Assembly (NCBI RefSeq): GCF_003171515.1
Contig: NC_089390.1
Coordinates: 3,596,001-3,660,000, forward strand
DNA: 64,000 nt
Source: Pyrenophora tritici-repentis
Taxonomy: Eukaryota > Ascomycota > Dothideomycetes > Pleosporales > Pleosporaceae
Direction of reading: 5' to 3'
The notes beneath the pieces were generated by a model, which was not told the origin of the DNA, searched no databases, and saw only the letters and a list, made by a program, of their open reading frames with translations. A program made the position numbers and the translations under genes. Below are positions 34,179-45,100 of this stretch, piece by piece (the stretch's first letter is position 1; every line of letters begins with the position of its first letter).

Positions 34179-35946
34179 CCTCGCACAGCGCGAGAAAGAC
34201 GACATAGTGCTAGCCAGGACACTGCGCACTACCGGTAAGATCACGACACCTGGAGAACCTTTTGAGCTGTCAACCAAGACAGAGATTGACGCTCTCATTA
34301 CCCGCGGCGTCTTCCGCTTTGAGCCATTCAATCTAGCCAAGCATGGCGGGATCCGGATCTTCAAGTCCCGCATTGTCAATGAAGTGAAAGGCAAGACCAC
34401 CGATAAGCCGTACGAGAAATCTAGACTAGTTGTACAAGGCTACGCCGATGATGGCAAGAAGATTGTACTCACCCAGAGCCCCACGATACAACGCGCAAGC
34501 CAGAGGATCATTATTGCTCTTGCACCGGTATTGATCCAAATGGGCATGAAGTTATGGCTCCGAGACATCACGCAGGCGTACACGCAGTCCGACGACCGCC
34601 TCCAGCGCACTATCATTGCAGACCTGCCTGTACAACTCCGCAAAGTGTACCCACAAGGAACCATCATGGTCGTGGTGAAACCACTGTATGGCATCGCCGA
34701 AGCAGGTGCCTACTGGTGGTCAACATACTTCAAACACCACACGACGACACTCAACATGGAGACGTCTACGTACGACCCATGCCTCCTCATCTCCAAGGCC
34801 ACCGACGCTGGAACAACCACAGGTTTCGGCATTGTTGGCATGCAAACCGACGACACTCTTGGTCTCTCAGACAACGCATTCGCTGATAGAGAGGACAAGG
34901 AGCTCCGTTTCAAAGCTAAGGACAAAAAGTACCTCACAGACACTGACCCTATCGAGTTTAATGGCTGTATGGTACATCTTGGCAGTGGCAACGTCATTAC
35001 TTTACGGCAGAAGAAGCAAGGTGAGAAACTTGAGAACGCTGTTGATGCAAAGTCCTACATACAACAACGAGCACGAGGAGCATATATCGCGACTATCTGT
35101 CAACCAGAGGCAAGCTTTGATCTCGCCGCTGCAGCGCAAGCGACTGAACCGACAAAAGAAGAAATATCCAGATTGAATAAGCGCATTAACTGGCAGAAGA
35201 AAAACGTCTCTCGCGGACTTAGCTACGTGCCTATTGAGATGAAAGATCTCAAGCTATACACGATGGTGGACGCCTCGTTTGCCAACAACAAGGACATGAG
35301 CTCTCAAATGGGATACGTTATTATTCTTGGTAACGAGACTGCATCTTCAGACGGCAGCTTTAAGATACGTGGCAACATTATTCACTGGTCCTCCACTAAA
35401 TGCAAACGCGTCACAAGGAGCGTTCTAGCATCGGAGATCTATGCAATGGCACATGGCGTTGACATTGCACTGGCCATCGGCACCACGATTGACATGATTA
35501 TGGACCGACTGTCTTTCCCTAAGGTCTCTATTGTCGCATGCACGGATTCACGATCCTTGTACGACTGTCTCGTCAAACTCGGCACTACTAAGGAGAAACG
35601 TCTCATGATAGACATCATGGCATTGCGCGAGGCATACGAGCGCAACGATCTCATGGATATCCGCTGGATTGACGGCAGAGACAACCCAGCAGATGCGATG
35701 ACAAAGGCAGCGAGCAACTCTGCTTTAGAGCATCTCATTGACACCAACGAGCTCGAACTTCGTGTACAGGGATGGGTGAATCGCGACACCACAGGCATCG
35801 AGCCTACGAACAAGCCAGGCACCAAGCCTACGAACAAGACAGGCACCGAGCCTACAGACAAGACAGGCACCGAGCCTACAAACAAGACAGGCACCGAGCC
35901 TACGAGCGATGGCACCGAGCCCACGATTGATTGTGGTGAGAACTGA
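33958..35946 (+). CDS. Copia reverse transcriptase-RNase H, +1 frame
   Basis: A 662-aa frame overlaps the previous ORF by 221 nt. Convincing Copia sequence begins only around 34177 (LAQREKDDIVLA, then the conserved TTPGEPFE), so translation probably enters from the first ORF by a +1 shift near 34170-34178. Reverse transcriptase motifs include SRLVVQGYADDGKK, LWLRDITQAYTQSD and the catalytic MQTDDTLGLSD, with TDD in place of the common YVDD. RNase H follows with VDASFANNKD, ASEIYAM, CTDSRSLYDCL and DNPADAMTK. The C-terminus holds an 8-residue repeat. It would copy element RNA into DNA. Confidence 0.9.
   Translation: MGNKQVSASPLSSRIIKTTLQISRDLTRNSTAMRNSTASISATMTTLFPQKSHRNAEDAAVPKAPRTSRRHAANLAQREKDDIVLARTLRTTGKITTPGEPFELSTKTEIDALITRGVFRFEPFNLAKHGGIRIFKSRIVNEVKGKTTDKPYEKSRLVVQGYADDGKKIVLTQSPTIQRASQRIIIALAPVLIQMGMKLWLRDITQAYTQSDDRLQRTIIADLPVQLRKVYPQGTIMVVVKPLYGIAEAGAYWWSTYFKHHTTTLNMETSTYDPCLLISKATDAGTTTGFGIVGMQTDDTLGLSDNAFADREDKELRFKAKDKKYLTDTDPIEFNGCMVHLGSGNVITLRQKKQGEKLENAVDAKSYIQQRARGAYIATICQPEASFDLAAAAQATEPTKEEISRLNKRINWQKKNVSRGLSYVPIEMKDLKLYTMVDASFANNKDMSSQMGYVIILGNETASSDGSFKIRGNIIHWSSTKCKRVTRSVLASEIYAMAHGVDIALAIGTTIDMIMDRLSFPKVSIVACTDSRSLYDCLVKLGTTKEKRLMIDIMALREAYERNDLMDIRWIDGRDNPADAMTKAASNSALEHLIDTNELELRVQGWVNRDTTGIEPTNKPGTKPTNKTGTEPTDKTGTEPTNKTGTEPTSDGTEPTIDCGEN
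35805..35925 (+). repeat. 24-bp coding tandem repeat at the RNase H C-terminus
   Basis: About five units encode PTNKPGTK, PTNKTGTE, PTDKTGTE, PTNKTGTE and a shortened PTSDGTE. Units differ by few bases, suggesting recent slippage expansion. The tail lies after the last RNase H motif. Confidence 0.85.
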
Positions 35947-36086
35947 GACGGACACACATGCACACACACACAAGGGATGAATGGGTTGCATGTATTTGCG
36001 TTAGCCGGAATAGGAAACTAGATACTTTTCTAGGAGCAGGATATTGTAGCAGATTCGGGTACTTGGGAGCTGACTGTACGCCGTCA

Positions 36087-36105
36087 CAAAAAGAAGAAAA
36101 GCCAG
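36087..36105 (+). other. Putative polypurine tract
   Basis: A run of A and G (AAAAAGAAGAAAAG) ends a few bases before the 3' LTR, interrupted by CC. It is the expected primer site for plus-strand DNA synthesis. Confidence 0.6.
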
Positions 36106-36308
36106 TGTCGGAACATGCGCGTACAGCCAGCCCGGCGAGTTTTTCCGGGCCGGAAGCTTGGACCACTAGTTAGACCAAGCTTCCCGCTTAGCTCGCAACC
36201 GTACATATGGAGATCTCTCCATCCAGCTCTTGCTCACTACTAATCAAATACTATACACTTTGTTCGTTGCAACGACTGCTAGTATTCGACACCTTTGCCG
36301 TGTCAACA
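36106..36308 (+). repeat. 3' LTR (203 bp)
   Basis: By my reading, base-for-base the same as the 5' LTR, including the three hairpins, offset by 5708 bp. As an LTR it could also start transcription rightward toward the minus-strand WOPR gene. Confidence 0.95.
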
Positions 36309-36313
36309 CATAG
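36309..36313. repeat. Target-site duplication, right copy (CATAG)
   Basis: Direct repeat of 30393-30397, immediately after the 3' LTR. Confidence 0.93.
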
Positions 36314-36932
36314 AATCACCGAATTAGGAAATAAGTGCGTGTTTGGAAAATGGATTATTTCCTTGGTAATGATGATTTCATCCGCTGCCAATTTTGCGCG
36401 GTTTTTGATTGCCAGATTTCTGTTTTTCGGTCTGCTGTAGCTGCAGCTGATGCAAAGACAGATAGATACATGGTTGTAAATTATATTTGTACAAGGGTAT
36501 GGCTGTAGTAAAGTTGATGTAGAGACGTGCAGAATAATACGATAGACGGAATGCGGTGTAACCAGATAATGTCGGTGCCATGCGTACAAGACATCAAAGA
36601 ATGCTTTTAAGACAGATATCGTCGCTGGAAATGGACGTTTGAGAAAAGCAAAAACGCAGAGGTCGCAGAAAACAAACCGATGGTGACACCACAAACGCCA
36701 TAAACCGAAGTCAGAAATGAAAGAAATGTAGATAGTGTGCAAGCTGAAATGCCGTTGTTGAGAGATTGCCGCCTTCGCCAAAAGAAATATGCCACTAAGG
36801 GGGTATCAGATTCAAATCATCCGCCATGAATGTCCTGTACATTTGTATATCGTTCAGAATCTTGCAGATTGAAAGTTGGGGTTTGGTTGGTTGTGCTTCG
36901 GTATTAAAAGGATGCATCGTCCCAAGGAAGAC
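36314..36932. other. Spacer between the retrotransposon and the WOPR gene
   Basis: About 620 bp without a supportable gene. It should contain the 3' untranslated region and terminator of the minus-strand WOPR gene. Confidence 0.5.
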
Positions 36933-38729
36933 TTAGTAGCCCTGGTGTGGGTTTGACGTGTACTTTTGATCTGGAACGTACTTTTGATCGGTGACATAGT
37001 AGGAATGAGGATGAGGAGCTGACGGGAACTGTGTTTGAGTAAAGGGCTGCAGGTCGACAGGTGCCGACGCCCTCCTCTGTTGGTCATGCTGTGGCACTGG
37101 GATTTGACCTGCTTGTTGGCCTGCGGGTGAGCTCTGTGCAGGGAGGCTGTGCGCCTCGAAGCTTCCAGCCTGTGCTATCGCGTATGAAGTGGGCTGTGGC
37201 GCTTGGTACTGTTGAGCCGGTGCATGCTGGGCAAACGACGCGGTTGGAGCAGCTGAGCTCTGGTCGAATGAGTAGTGACGAGCAGACTGTGCGTGCGGCG
37301 CATAGTGCGATGTAGGGGCACCTTGTGTGGCGTACTGTGGGCTCGCTGTATGAGGCGAAGAGTAAGGTTGAGGAGACGAGGGTTGCGCAAAGTGTTGTTG
37401 TGATGCGTAAGGCTGAGGTGATGGCTGCTGAACCGGGTATTGACTCGGTTGTGGGGCTGAGTACTGGGATGCTGCAGGTTGAGAGGCGGCGTAGTGTTGC
37501 GGGCTGTGATGGCTCGCACCATACTGAGAAACTTGGGGCCCGTGCCAGTAATCTGGGACGGTCAAGTGGAGGGGAGCATGGGTTTGCATTATACCCTGTG
37601 GTCCCACTGCTTGAGTGACGGCACCAATGACATGGTGCTGTACATGGCTCGGCTGGATGTGGTGCGGGTATCCCGCTACGAGCGGCATGTCCTTGCTCTC
37701 TTCATCTTCGAGGCTAACCTTCCAGCCATTGAGAAGCTCCGGCCTGGGCTGTATGTCGGCAAGCTTGGGATCTTGGAACGGTCGCTTGAGCTTGCCACTG
37801 ACAACGTCTTCGAGACTGTAATAGGAGATGACGTGGTGATGGGTGCCCTGATACTTGACAGAGATGGTCTTCTTCATCAGACCGCCCTCCTTGAACTCAT
37901 AGCTGTCGATGAGGGAGCCGCAGAAGCGTCTTTGTTGATCGGGCGTGAGGCTCTGGGCGAAGTTGGCATAGACCTTGTTCATCGAGTCGGCATCGGCGGA
38001 CGGGTCGAACGAGGGGTTCTCGTATTCGTCCTCAGAGTTCTCGAGAACTTCACCAGTCTTGGACCTGGCCGGGCCATTGCTCTCCTTTCGCTTGCGCTTG
38101 GTACCACATGATGGGTTTAGAGCGGACTTCTTCTCCTCAGGCTTCAATGCTCGTACGAGTTGTCGGTAGATGAGGCAGTTGTTCATGACGCGGCTAGGCG
38201 ACCAGTGAACGGCATCAGTCCAGCGCTTGATGCCAGAAGCGTTCTCTTCGTAGACCAAGACAGTTCCAGAAGTGAGCATCTCCGCACGCTCCTTGTCGTG
38301 AGGCCGGCGGCTGATATGGCTGAGACGTCCTTGGAGTGCAGCCTCCACTACGGTCATGGCGTCTTTGGTAGTGTCGAGGAAACCCTGCCATGTGGGCTTG
38401 AATGCGGGTTGCGCCTTGACCATGGCGCCTGCGACCTGCGGTCTTGAAGGGGGAGGGGTGTTTGTCGCGGTTGAGATAACACGTGAGGTGGCGATTGAGT
38501 GATGGCGGGCGGGTTGGCGGATCTGTTGTTGTTGCATCGAAGGAGTGAAGTTCGCGTATAATGACGAGTCGAACATGGTGGGATATGAGGCTTGATGTGC
38601 GGTCGGTTGTTGCGGCCAGTTCCATGAATCCGCGTCGCTGTAACCTTCCACCTTTTGCACGCCAGCCAAGGACATGTCATGTCCGAAAGAAGGCATCGTC
38701 AACGTCGATGCCCTGATACCTTGCAACAT
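36933..38729 (-). CDS. SGE1: WOPR-domain transcriptional regulator (Sge1/Wor1/Ryp1-like)
   Basis: A single 598-aa frame from ATG 38729-38727. The first WOPR half (about residues 110-200) has PTWQGFLDTTKDAM, RRPHDKER and YEENASGIKRWTDAVHWSPSR. The second half (about 265-330) has GGLMKKTISVKYQG and HHVISYYSLEDV. A basic KRKRKES stretch lies between them. The C-terminal 250 residues are rich in Gln, Pro, Ala, Ser and His, as is usual for activation regions. Family members bind DNA and control morphological switching (Wor1, Ryp1) or effector expression and virulence (Sge1). The RRPHDKER and GGL.KKTIS signatures fit the Sge1/Wor1 group better than Pac2/Gti1. The frame stays open 81 codons further upstream but has no ATG there. 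Met at 38423-38421 (MVKAQPAFKP), close to the domain, is an alternative start. Confidence 0.9.
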   Translation of the reverse strand: MLQGIRASTLTMPSFGHDMSLAGVQKVEGYSDADSWNWPQQPTAHQASYPTMFDSSLYANFTPSMQQQQIRQPARHHSIATSRVISTATNTPPPSRPQVAGAMVKAQPAFKPTWQGFLDTTKDAMTVVEAALQGRLSHISRRPHDKERAEMLTSGTVLVYEENASGIKRWTDAVHWSPSRVMNNCLIYRQLVRALKPEEKKSALNPSCGTKRKRKESNGPARSKTGEVLENSEDEYENPSFDPSADADSMNKVYANFAQSLTPDQQRRFCGSLIDSYEFKEGGLMKKTISVKYQGTHHHVISYYSLEDVVSGKLKRPFQDPKLADIQPRPELLNGWKVSLEDEESKDMPLVAGYPHHIQPSHVQHHVIGAVTQAVGPQGIMQTHAPLHLTVPDYWHGPQVSQYGASHHSPQHYAASQPAASQYSAPQPSQYPVQQPSPQPYASQQHFAQPSSPQPYSSPHTASPQYATQGAPTSHYAPHAQSARHYSFDQSSAAPTASFAQHAPAQQYQAPQPTSYAIAQAGSFEAHSLPAQSSPAGQQAGQIPVPQHDQQRRASAPVDLQPFTQTQFPSAPHPHSYYVTDQKYVPDQKYTSNPHQGY

Positions 38730-38973
38730 GGGGAAAGTTTGTCGTTTGCAAATCGAATTGCGTGTGGGTTTTAGGCGTTGTGAATGAGATGGAGTAAACA
38801 GGGTTTGGTTCAAAGGACCGGAGGAGTCGTCACCATGTGAGACTTTTGTCGATTGCACAGCAGCCGAAATCCAGTATGTTGATGGGTCGGAAGAGAAAGG
38901 CGCAAGAGTAACGCAAGTAAGACGGGATTGGGCGTCGCTAAAGGGTTGAAATGGCAGTAGCGAGACAGTCAAA

Positions 38974-39027
38974 CTGAAGAGGAAATTAGCGCTGGCAGCA
39001 AGATTGAATGGTCAGAGAGCAACTCAC
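38974..39027 (-). other. Predicted intron in the WOPR 5' leader
   Basis: On the minus strand GTGAGT begins at 39027, a GCTAAT branch-like site follows, and the intron ends CTCTTCAG at 38974: 54 nt with all three signals. No ATG lies in the nearby upstream sequence, so this would be a leader intron, giving a leader of at least about 240 nt before the ATG at 38729. Confidence 0.6.
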
Positions 39028-41442
39028 AAAAGTCAATTCGAGAGAAAAGGAGTGTTATGGGGGTTGTATGCGGAAAGCAGAGAGCGGTGAGCGGACTGTG
39101 TGGCTCCAAATGTTGAGGTTGGAGATGGGCGGGACGAAAGGCGGGGCAGGTGCGTTGGAAGGTGCAGATAGCTATAATCCCGATTCCAGTCTTTGAAGTT
39201 CGCTTAGGCACACGAGGATTATGCGCTGGCCGTGGTGGTGGAAGATGCAAACAATGGGTGAGCTGTATGAAGAATTAGGGACTGGGTGAATATAGGCGGT
39301 GATGGAAGGACATGAGAAGGCACGTACTGAAGCAAGTGCGTGCAAACAACAATATGGAGTATGTAGGAGGTACCAGAGAGTGGTCCAGGGAACGGGTAGG
39401 AATATGTATATTTGGGGGTTAATATCGATGCGTCGGCGAATTGCGAAGGAACCAGGATGTCAGGGTTAGCAGGGCCCAGGGACGATAATAGGGTGAAGAG
39501 GGAATAGTAGCAACGGCGGCATCAGCCAGCAGGCATGGACCTGCGGTCTAACGACTTCACGCTGGCTGGCCTATGGCAGGTGACGGAGGGGATTGGCGAC
39601 TCCTGGCAATGACTCTCCATGGATGAGGCAGGTCAAGCGTGAGAGGATATGCACGCCTGCGACAGAGCACGAAGGCAATACGTCGTGATGCGTTGCCTGG
39701 GAGGGAATGGCATGTACCCGGCAGCCATGACACACTACCACAGTGGCCGCTTGGAAGGCTTTGCCAGCTTGGGCTGGCAGACAGTTGATAGCCACAGTAG
39801 CGCAGCGATCGCCCCTGGTTGAGCTGGGTGCTAGGCTCTGGCCGTCGACTCTGGACATGAGGCAGCCCTGCTGGGCGTGTTCGCCCTTCAGCCATCCGCC
39901 AGTTCGCGGACTCTGGCCCATGAGACGATCAACGCGCACAAGCAGCGCTCCCTGGACCTGGTCGCTTTCTCCACCGCCGCCGACCGCACCATTTGCTAGC
40001 TAGACTAGTGCCGCCATGACTCCGCAGCTGCCAGGGCCGGGCTTTGGACGGCGCAAGCTTCATGTTCCTGGACGGCGGCCGCTGGTGAAGCAGGACGCGA
40101 AACTCTCTTGCTCCCGCAACGTGCTGGGCCCAGGAACGGCGGCCGCAACGCATTGAAGGGCAGTTTTCTGGACCCAGAGCGGACGCGGCGGACCATGGCA
40201 GGCGGCTTACCTACAGCACAGCAGGCCCGACGTCGGATCCTGAGGGAGCAAAAGACGGAGCAGCAGACGGGGGGTGGGTGGGACAGGCAGGGCCAAGAGA
40301 GCATCATGCCGCCGGAACAGGGCAGCATGCAGACGACGAGCATGGCGACTGGGATGTGCATCCGCGTAGAGGCAAGCGTCATGGCTGCTGAGTGAAGAGA
40401 AGGGCCAGGACTTCCAGGAGCAGGCTGCGTGCGTGCTGCGTGGGCCACTGCTCGCGGATCCGGGACGAGGCGCTATGTTTCACACGGTCGCGTCTGCTCC
40501 ATCCATCCCCCCTCCCCCCTCCCCCCGGCCCTGTCGACAGCTAAGTACATACGTACGGTAGGCGGTGGCTTGGTCTACGTCCGGGTGCCTCCATGTTCGA
40601 CGGCTGCATGGTACTCTCGTACTCTCCGCAACATGTGCGTAGGCGCAAACGCCGCGCCACAGCTGGCGGCGGAGAAAGCCCCGAACACGCTGTTGCTGCG
40701 CAGGTCGCCGTGGGCCGCCTGGCCGTCGTGTGGTGCGCGGGTCGGTCGGTGGGTGTCGTCGACGACGGTGCCGGTCGCAGGTCAAGTGACGTCCATACAT
40801 AGCCTAGCGTGCACGGGCGCTGAGGGCCTCCGACCGAGAAGCTCCCCTCTCATCATCCTGGCCCTCAATCCTGGAAGAGCATCATGCACGCCCGTCACGC
40901 CCGTCGCTCCGTAGGTGAGAAAAAATTGCACCGCGCGCAGCTGCGTACCTCAGTAGCTGCAAACTCGTCAGTCAACTGTCTGTGCAAGGCGTCGTCTGTG
41001 CCCGTGATTTGCAGCTATCGCGCAACCAGCATGTCATGGCGCTGTGGGGTAGCGGTGCCCAAAGCCACCCATTCACACGCGGCCGTAGTGAGCAGGGCCT
41101 GAGCTCGCCTGGGCGCTGATGCTCCGCCATGTTGCTTGCTGCTTTGCCCAAAACTGCACCAGGTCTCGTCCTCCTCGCTCAAGTGTCCGCGAACGACGAG
41201 ATAACGCGGGGCTGGTCATGACGACAATACCGAAAGCTGATACGTGAAGGCCAGCGGGTCCTGGTGCAGGTGCAGGTGCAGCAACAGGAGTGCATGACTA
41301 CAGTACTGACTACTGCACACGCCAGCTCGCTCACTGACGCGACATCCTGGCTCACGGCCACAGTCCACAGTCCATCATCATCAGCGGTATGCAATGCATT
41401 GATGAATGATGAGTCGCGTCTGCTACCCTGCTCTACAGTACT

Positions 41443-41474
41443 GTACGTACGTACGTAGGTAGGTAGGTAGGTAG
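41443..41474. repeat. Compound microsatellite (GTAC)3(GTAG)5
   Basis: Three perfect GTAC units run directly into five perfect GTAG units. A 10-bp tandem (TACCGTACCC twice) follows at 41491-41510. Confidence 0.9.
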
Positions 41475-41534
41475 AGTCTTACTTGCGGTCTACCGTACCC
41501 TACCGTACCCTGCCCCAGACGTGCGCTCCGGCCG

Positions 41535-41573
41535 TGATCGTCCCTTGCGCTCAGCGTTGATCGTCCCTTGCGC
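41535..41573. repeat. 16-bp direct repeat
   Basis: TGATCGTCCCTTGCGC occurs at 41535-41550 and again at 41558-41573, with a partial third TGATCGTCC at about 41592. It could be a repeated protein-binding site in the upstream region of the WOPR gene. Confidence 0.7.
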
Positions 41574-42101
41574 GTGCGCAGTGCGCGAAGCCTGATCGTC
41601 CGACTTGGACGCTGCCAATGATGCTTCCACTCTAGTCAGGAACGTCATCCACAGCCGATGATGTGCTTTGTGCCGACTAACCCGACAGTACCTAGGTAGC
41701 TACTTACAGTCCAGACGGCGCTATCAAGTCCGGTCCGTACCAGGTCTGGCCTTGAGACGATTGACTGAGTCATGCATATCCTGCAAGTCACGCACTTCGC
41801 CCGTTTCGGCCGCAAGCAATCGTCGACATGAATCCTCCTTGGGCTGCCTGCTGTCTTACACGGCGCCTGACAGCTACCAGGTTTAACGGCTATCGCTAGC
41901 TGCTCGGAGGTTTCAGCGAGATGCAACCTTTTTTTTCCCACCCCACGACTGCACTGAATTAGGCCGCCGCCCTCTCACGATTCGGCGCCTGTTTGCACAC
42001 TACCTCTCGTCTCGCCAGACACACGCGCGCCAATGTTGCGGCTGGTCCTGGGAACATCGTTGCTTGACAAGCTCTTAAGGGAAGCAATTATAGGCCCCTG
42101 G

Positions 42102-42168
42102 CATATATACAACTACCATCAGCTCAGACCACACACTCGATTGTTGACTCTGTCCTTGTTCAGTAAGT
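42102..42168 (+). promoter_or_regulatory. Possible TATA box and donor of an unannotated transcript
   Basis: CATATATA at 42102-42109 is followed by a C/A-rich leader-like stretch and a GTAAGT donor at 42163-42168. No coding frame follows convincingly, so if transcribed this would be a non-coding RNA. The evidence is sequence pattern only. Confidence 0.25.
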
Positions 42169-45100
42169 CTACACTCTACATGGATTGATCAATTCAGGTC
42201 GTGGCTGATCAACACTAACCTAGTCGTCTGGCCCTGTTCGCGTTTCGATTCCACTAGCGCTTCACAAGTGAACGCATTCCCACCGACTTTCACTGCCCGA
42301 CTCAGTTTACCAAGTTTATTCGAGCAAACGGACTCGTCCACAGCCAAAAGTCCACTATTCTTGCTGCTATGACCAGATGTTCCGCTGCGCCCACGAATCA
42401 CCCCCGCGAGCAGAGCATCTTGTTCATCGGACAGCTGTTGCAGCCTAGCGGCTCGCTCGCCCCGGATTATTACCGACAAGCATGTGGCGAGAGTGACTTT
42501 GAGCTTGGAGAAACTGGCTAGATCTGCACAACTTCAATCATGATGCGATGCGTCTGCACCTAAACGCGCGACACGCTAACATGAGAGCAGCGCCTTGTTA
42601 CGCACCATCACAGTCGCTTCGCATACAGCGTGACTATAACTGCAATGTCGCTATACGACCTCCTGCGGACCTTGGTCGACTATCACGCCGACGCGCACTG
42701 CACACGACATTGCAATGTTGCTCTCTCATGTAACGCCATTGCCCTCTCTCGCTTCACCATGCTCCCCAGTCAAACGAGGCAGACGTTGCAACAGTCAAGC
42801 AGGATTACATCACCACCATTCCCATCACTAGAGTCGATCCCCGGGATATCTCCGCTTCTGTCTCGGCCCATGTTCAGCAAGCCAAGCTACAGTCTGCTCA
42901 ACGCGGAAGTGGTCATGTACCATCGTGATGAAGCTCTGGCTCTGTCCATGTTGAACACTTCTGGGATACCCCCAACAACTTCTATTGACTGCTCGTGCGC
43001 TCTGGCTCCCTACGCGGCTCCATCCGCCGTAGCATGCATTGCTCCTATCCTGACACCAGTCTCGTAATTCGGGAAACTCCTTTGAGTCCCAGCAAAATTG
43101 CCACCAAGCGCGCAACTGCGTGCACTTAACAGGGATGATCGACACCGGATTAAGAGGTCCCTGGACGATCATGAAGATCCGGATCGTGCGGATATTTTAT
43201 GCTAGACGTGCGCTAGACGACCATCCTCCGTGGAGCCAGACGAAAGCGCGCAATTCACACCGTGAACTCCTCACCAGGGACCAAAGCGAAAGCTTGGGTC
43301 GGCCACACTTCGGCCAGCCTTGGGCGCCCATTTGCTAGGCACCCTCGAGGGTCCGGCCCGCGCAGCTGTAGCTAAAAGTGTGCGCTCGGACGCCGTGTGA
43401 ACGCCATCGCACCCAGCCTGCATTTTTATTCTCCTGAGATTAACTTCACTGCACGAGTTTTCCCTCCCAGATGTAGTAGCAGTCGGAGAATTATGCTTTC
43501 TTCACCGCAAAAGCTTTCTGAGAAACTCCAAAAAGATGCGGTGTGCTCAGTCGGTTGGCACTCGTAGGGGACCATCGACTCGCTGCCGTCGTATCCAAAC
43601 AAATCATTGCATAGTTTCATGGCACATGACAGTTCCGTAACCTCCCGTCGGCAGCCTCTACATCAAATCTTTGCCAGTTTGAACCTCGGCTCAGTGTGCA
43701 AAGGTTCAGCACTCCTATCTTCCTCGACCGGCGGCCAGCCGTGTACTCTCTGCTCGCCGCTTCGGGCAACCCGGCTAGCCGTCTAGAATCTCCTTTACGT
43801 ATACATCAGGCAATACGATGGGAATGCTAGTGACTAGTGCTTCGATAGATCATCTATCATCGCCGTAGATCCAAGAGCACGACACCCCGTGAATCTTGGG
43901 ATACCTTGTCGATCCGGGCCGACATCTATGTCTTGCAGCATCTTCAACGATGCTGTGTCGCAACCTCAACGGAGATATCGCTTTCGTAAACCTACTGACT
44001 CATGAGATTGGACCCTTTCGAAAGTCTGCAACTCCACCATTTACCCCAAACTACTAGCAATCTGGTCGACCTGCAGGATGCACCTAGTTTACTGTCACGT
44101 TCAACAGTTTCACCAATCGGCTCTATCCCTAAACGTCGCACTCATCCAGCGCCCTATAGGGTCCCAACGTATGAGCGCCATCGGCATCCTCTCCGGAAAT
44201 ATCGAATCGCTTCTAATTCCCTAAAAAGATTACATACCTGTCACGATATGTCCCATAATATGGTACGACATCACACCAGAGGCGTTTCAAACCATTGAAA
44301 GTTGACCTTCCATACATTCAACAGTTCAACGTCTGGCCCGAAATGCTGTCTCCCAAGCGCAGTGCTTTGGGTAATGACGTGCATTAGACACGTCTCGGTG
44401 CAAACCTTCATGTCATAGCAGGATTGACGACTCCAGTAGTCCGCGCCGGGCATCTCTGCGACGATGGCGACATCTCTAAAAAGAGCTACAGTTCCACGAG
44501 CGTACCCACAACCGCATTCAGATTGCGCACTCGGAGCTGTCACAACCCCCGCTACTATACGAGCAACGCTACTTCACTACTGCACTGCCCGTTGGAGATG
44601 CACAGCGAAGGTAGGTGGCTCAGGAACGTACCCACATCACACAAAGTTAGTTCAGCCACGAGCTTTCAGCCACGCTGATGAGCGATCTCATCACGGACGC
44701 CCTGATGCTGTTTCATCACCAAGTCTATCTTGCACTGCACATCGCTTCATGCATCTAGATTCGGATCCACTACATCACACCTGCCCTCTTCAACTCAGGC
44801 TTGGGTGGCCCTGCGCGCAGATCAAGCGAGGCCCGTACGCGGACCTTTCCTTGCTGCATCTCCATCACGGTCTCACCACGAACATCCGTGTATCTACTGG
44901 TTTTCGTTTGATTTGCGGTGGGACTTGTCGTTTCATTCGTCTTCGCCAAATGAATTACAAACGGAATTGCGGGTCGACCCAGACCGAAACCTCTTTCGAG
45001 GGTGATGGGCAGGGCTCGACCTGAGCGAAACCACGGGCTATGACCAGAGTACTGTGGGACCCGGTATGCTGTGGCGAGACATGGACGGTTGTGTATGTGA

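Larger units (their letters stand above)
30398..36308 (+). mobile_element. Complete Ty1/Copia LTR retrotransposon
   Basis: The 5911-bp element has two 203-bp LTRs that I read as identical (30398-30600 and 36106-36308), each starting TG and ending CA, flanked by CATAG duplications. The internal order is Gag with zinc knuckle, aspartic protease, integrase, then reverse transcriptase and RNase H. Integrase before reverse transcriptase defines the Copia superfamily. Coding is split into two overlapping frames. Identical LTRs point to recent insertion, because the LTRs are identical when the element inserts. It lies about 0.6 kb from the 3' end of the WOPR gene, in convergent orientation. Confidence 0.96.

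Noticed and set aside
40005..40448. Minus-strand 147-codon frame as a cysteine-rich protein
   Set aside because: Lies in GC-rich DNA where long random frames are common; cysteines are not patterned and there is no clean signal peptide.
44464..45024. Plus-strand 186-codon frame as a gene
   Set aside because: His/Thr/Ser-biased translation without a domain, and overlapping frames of similar length on both strands.
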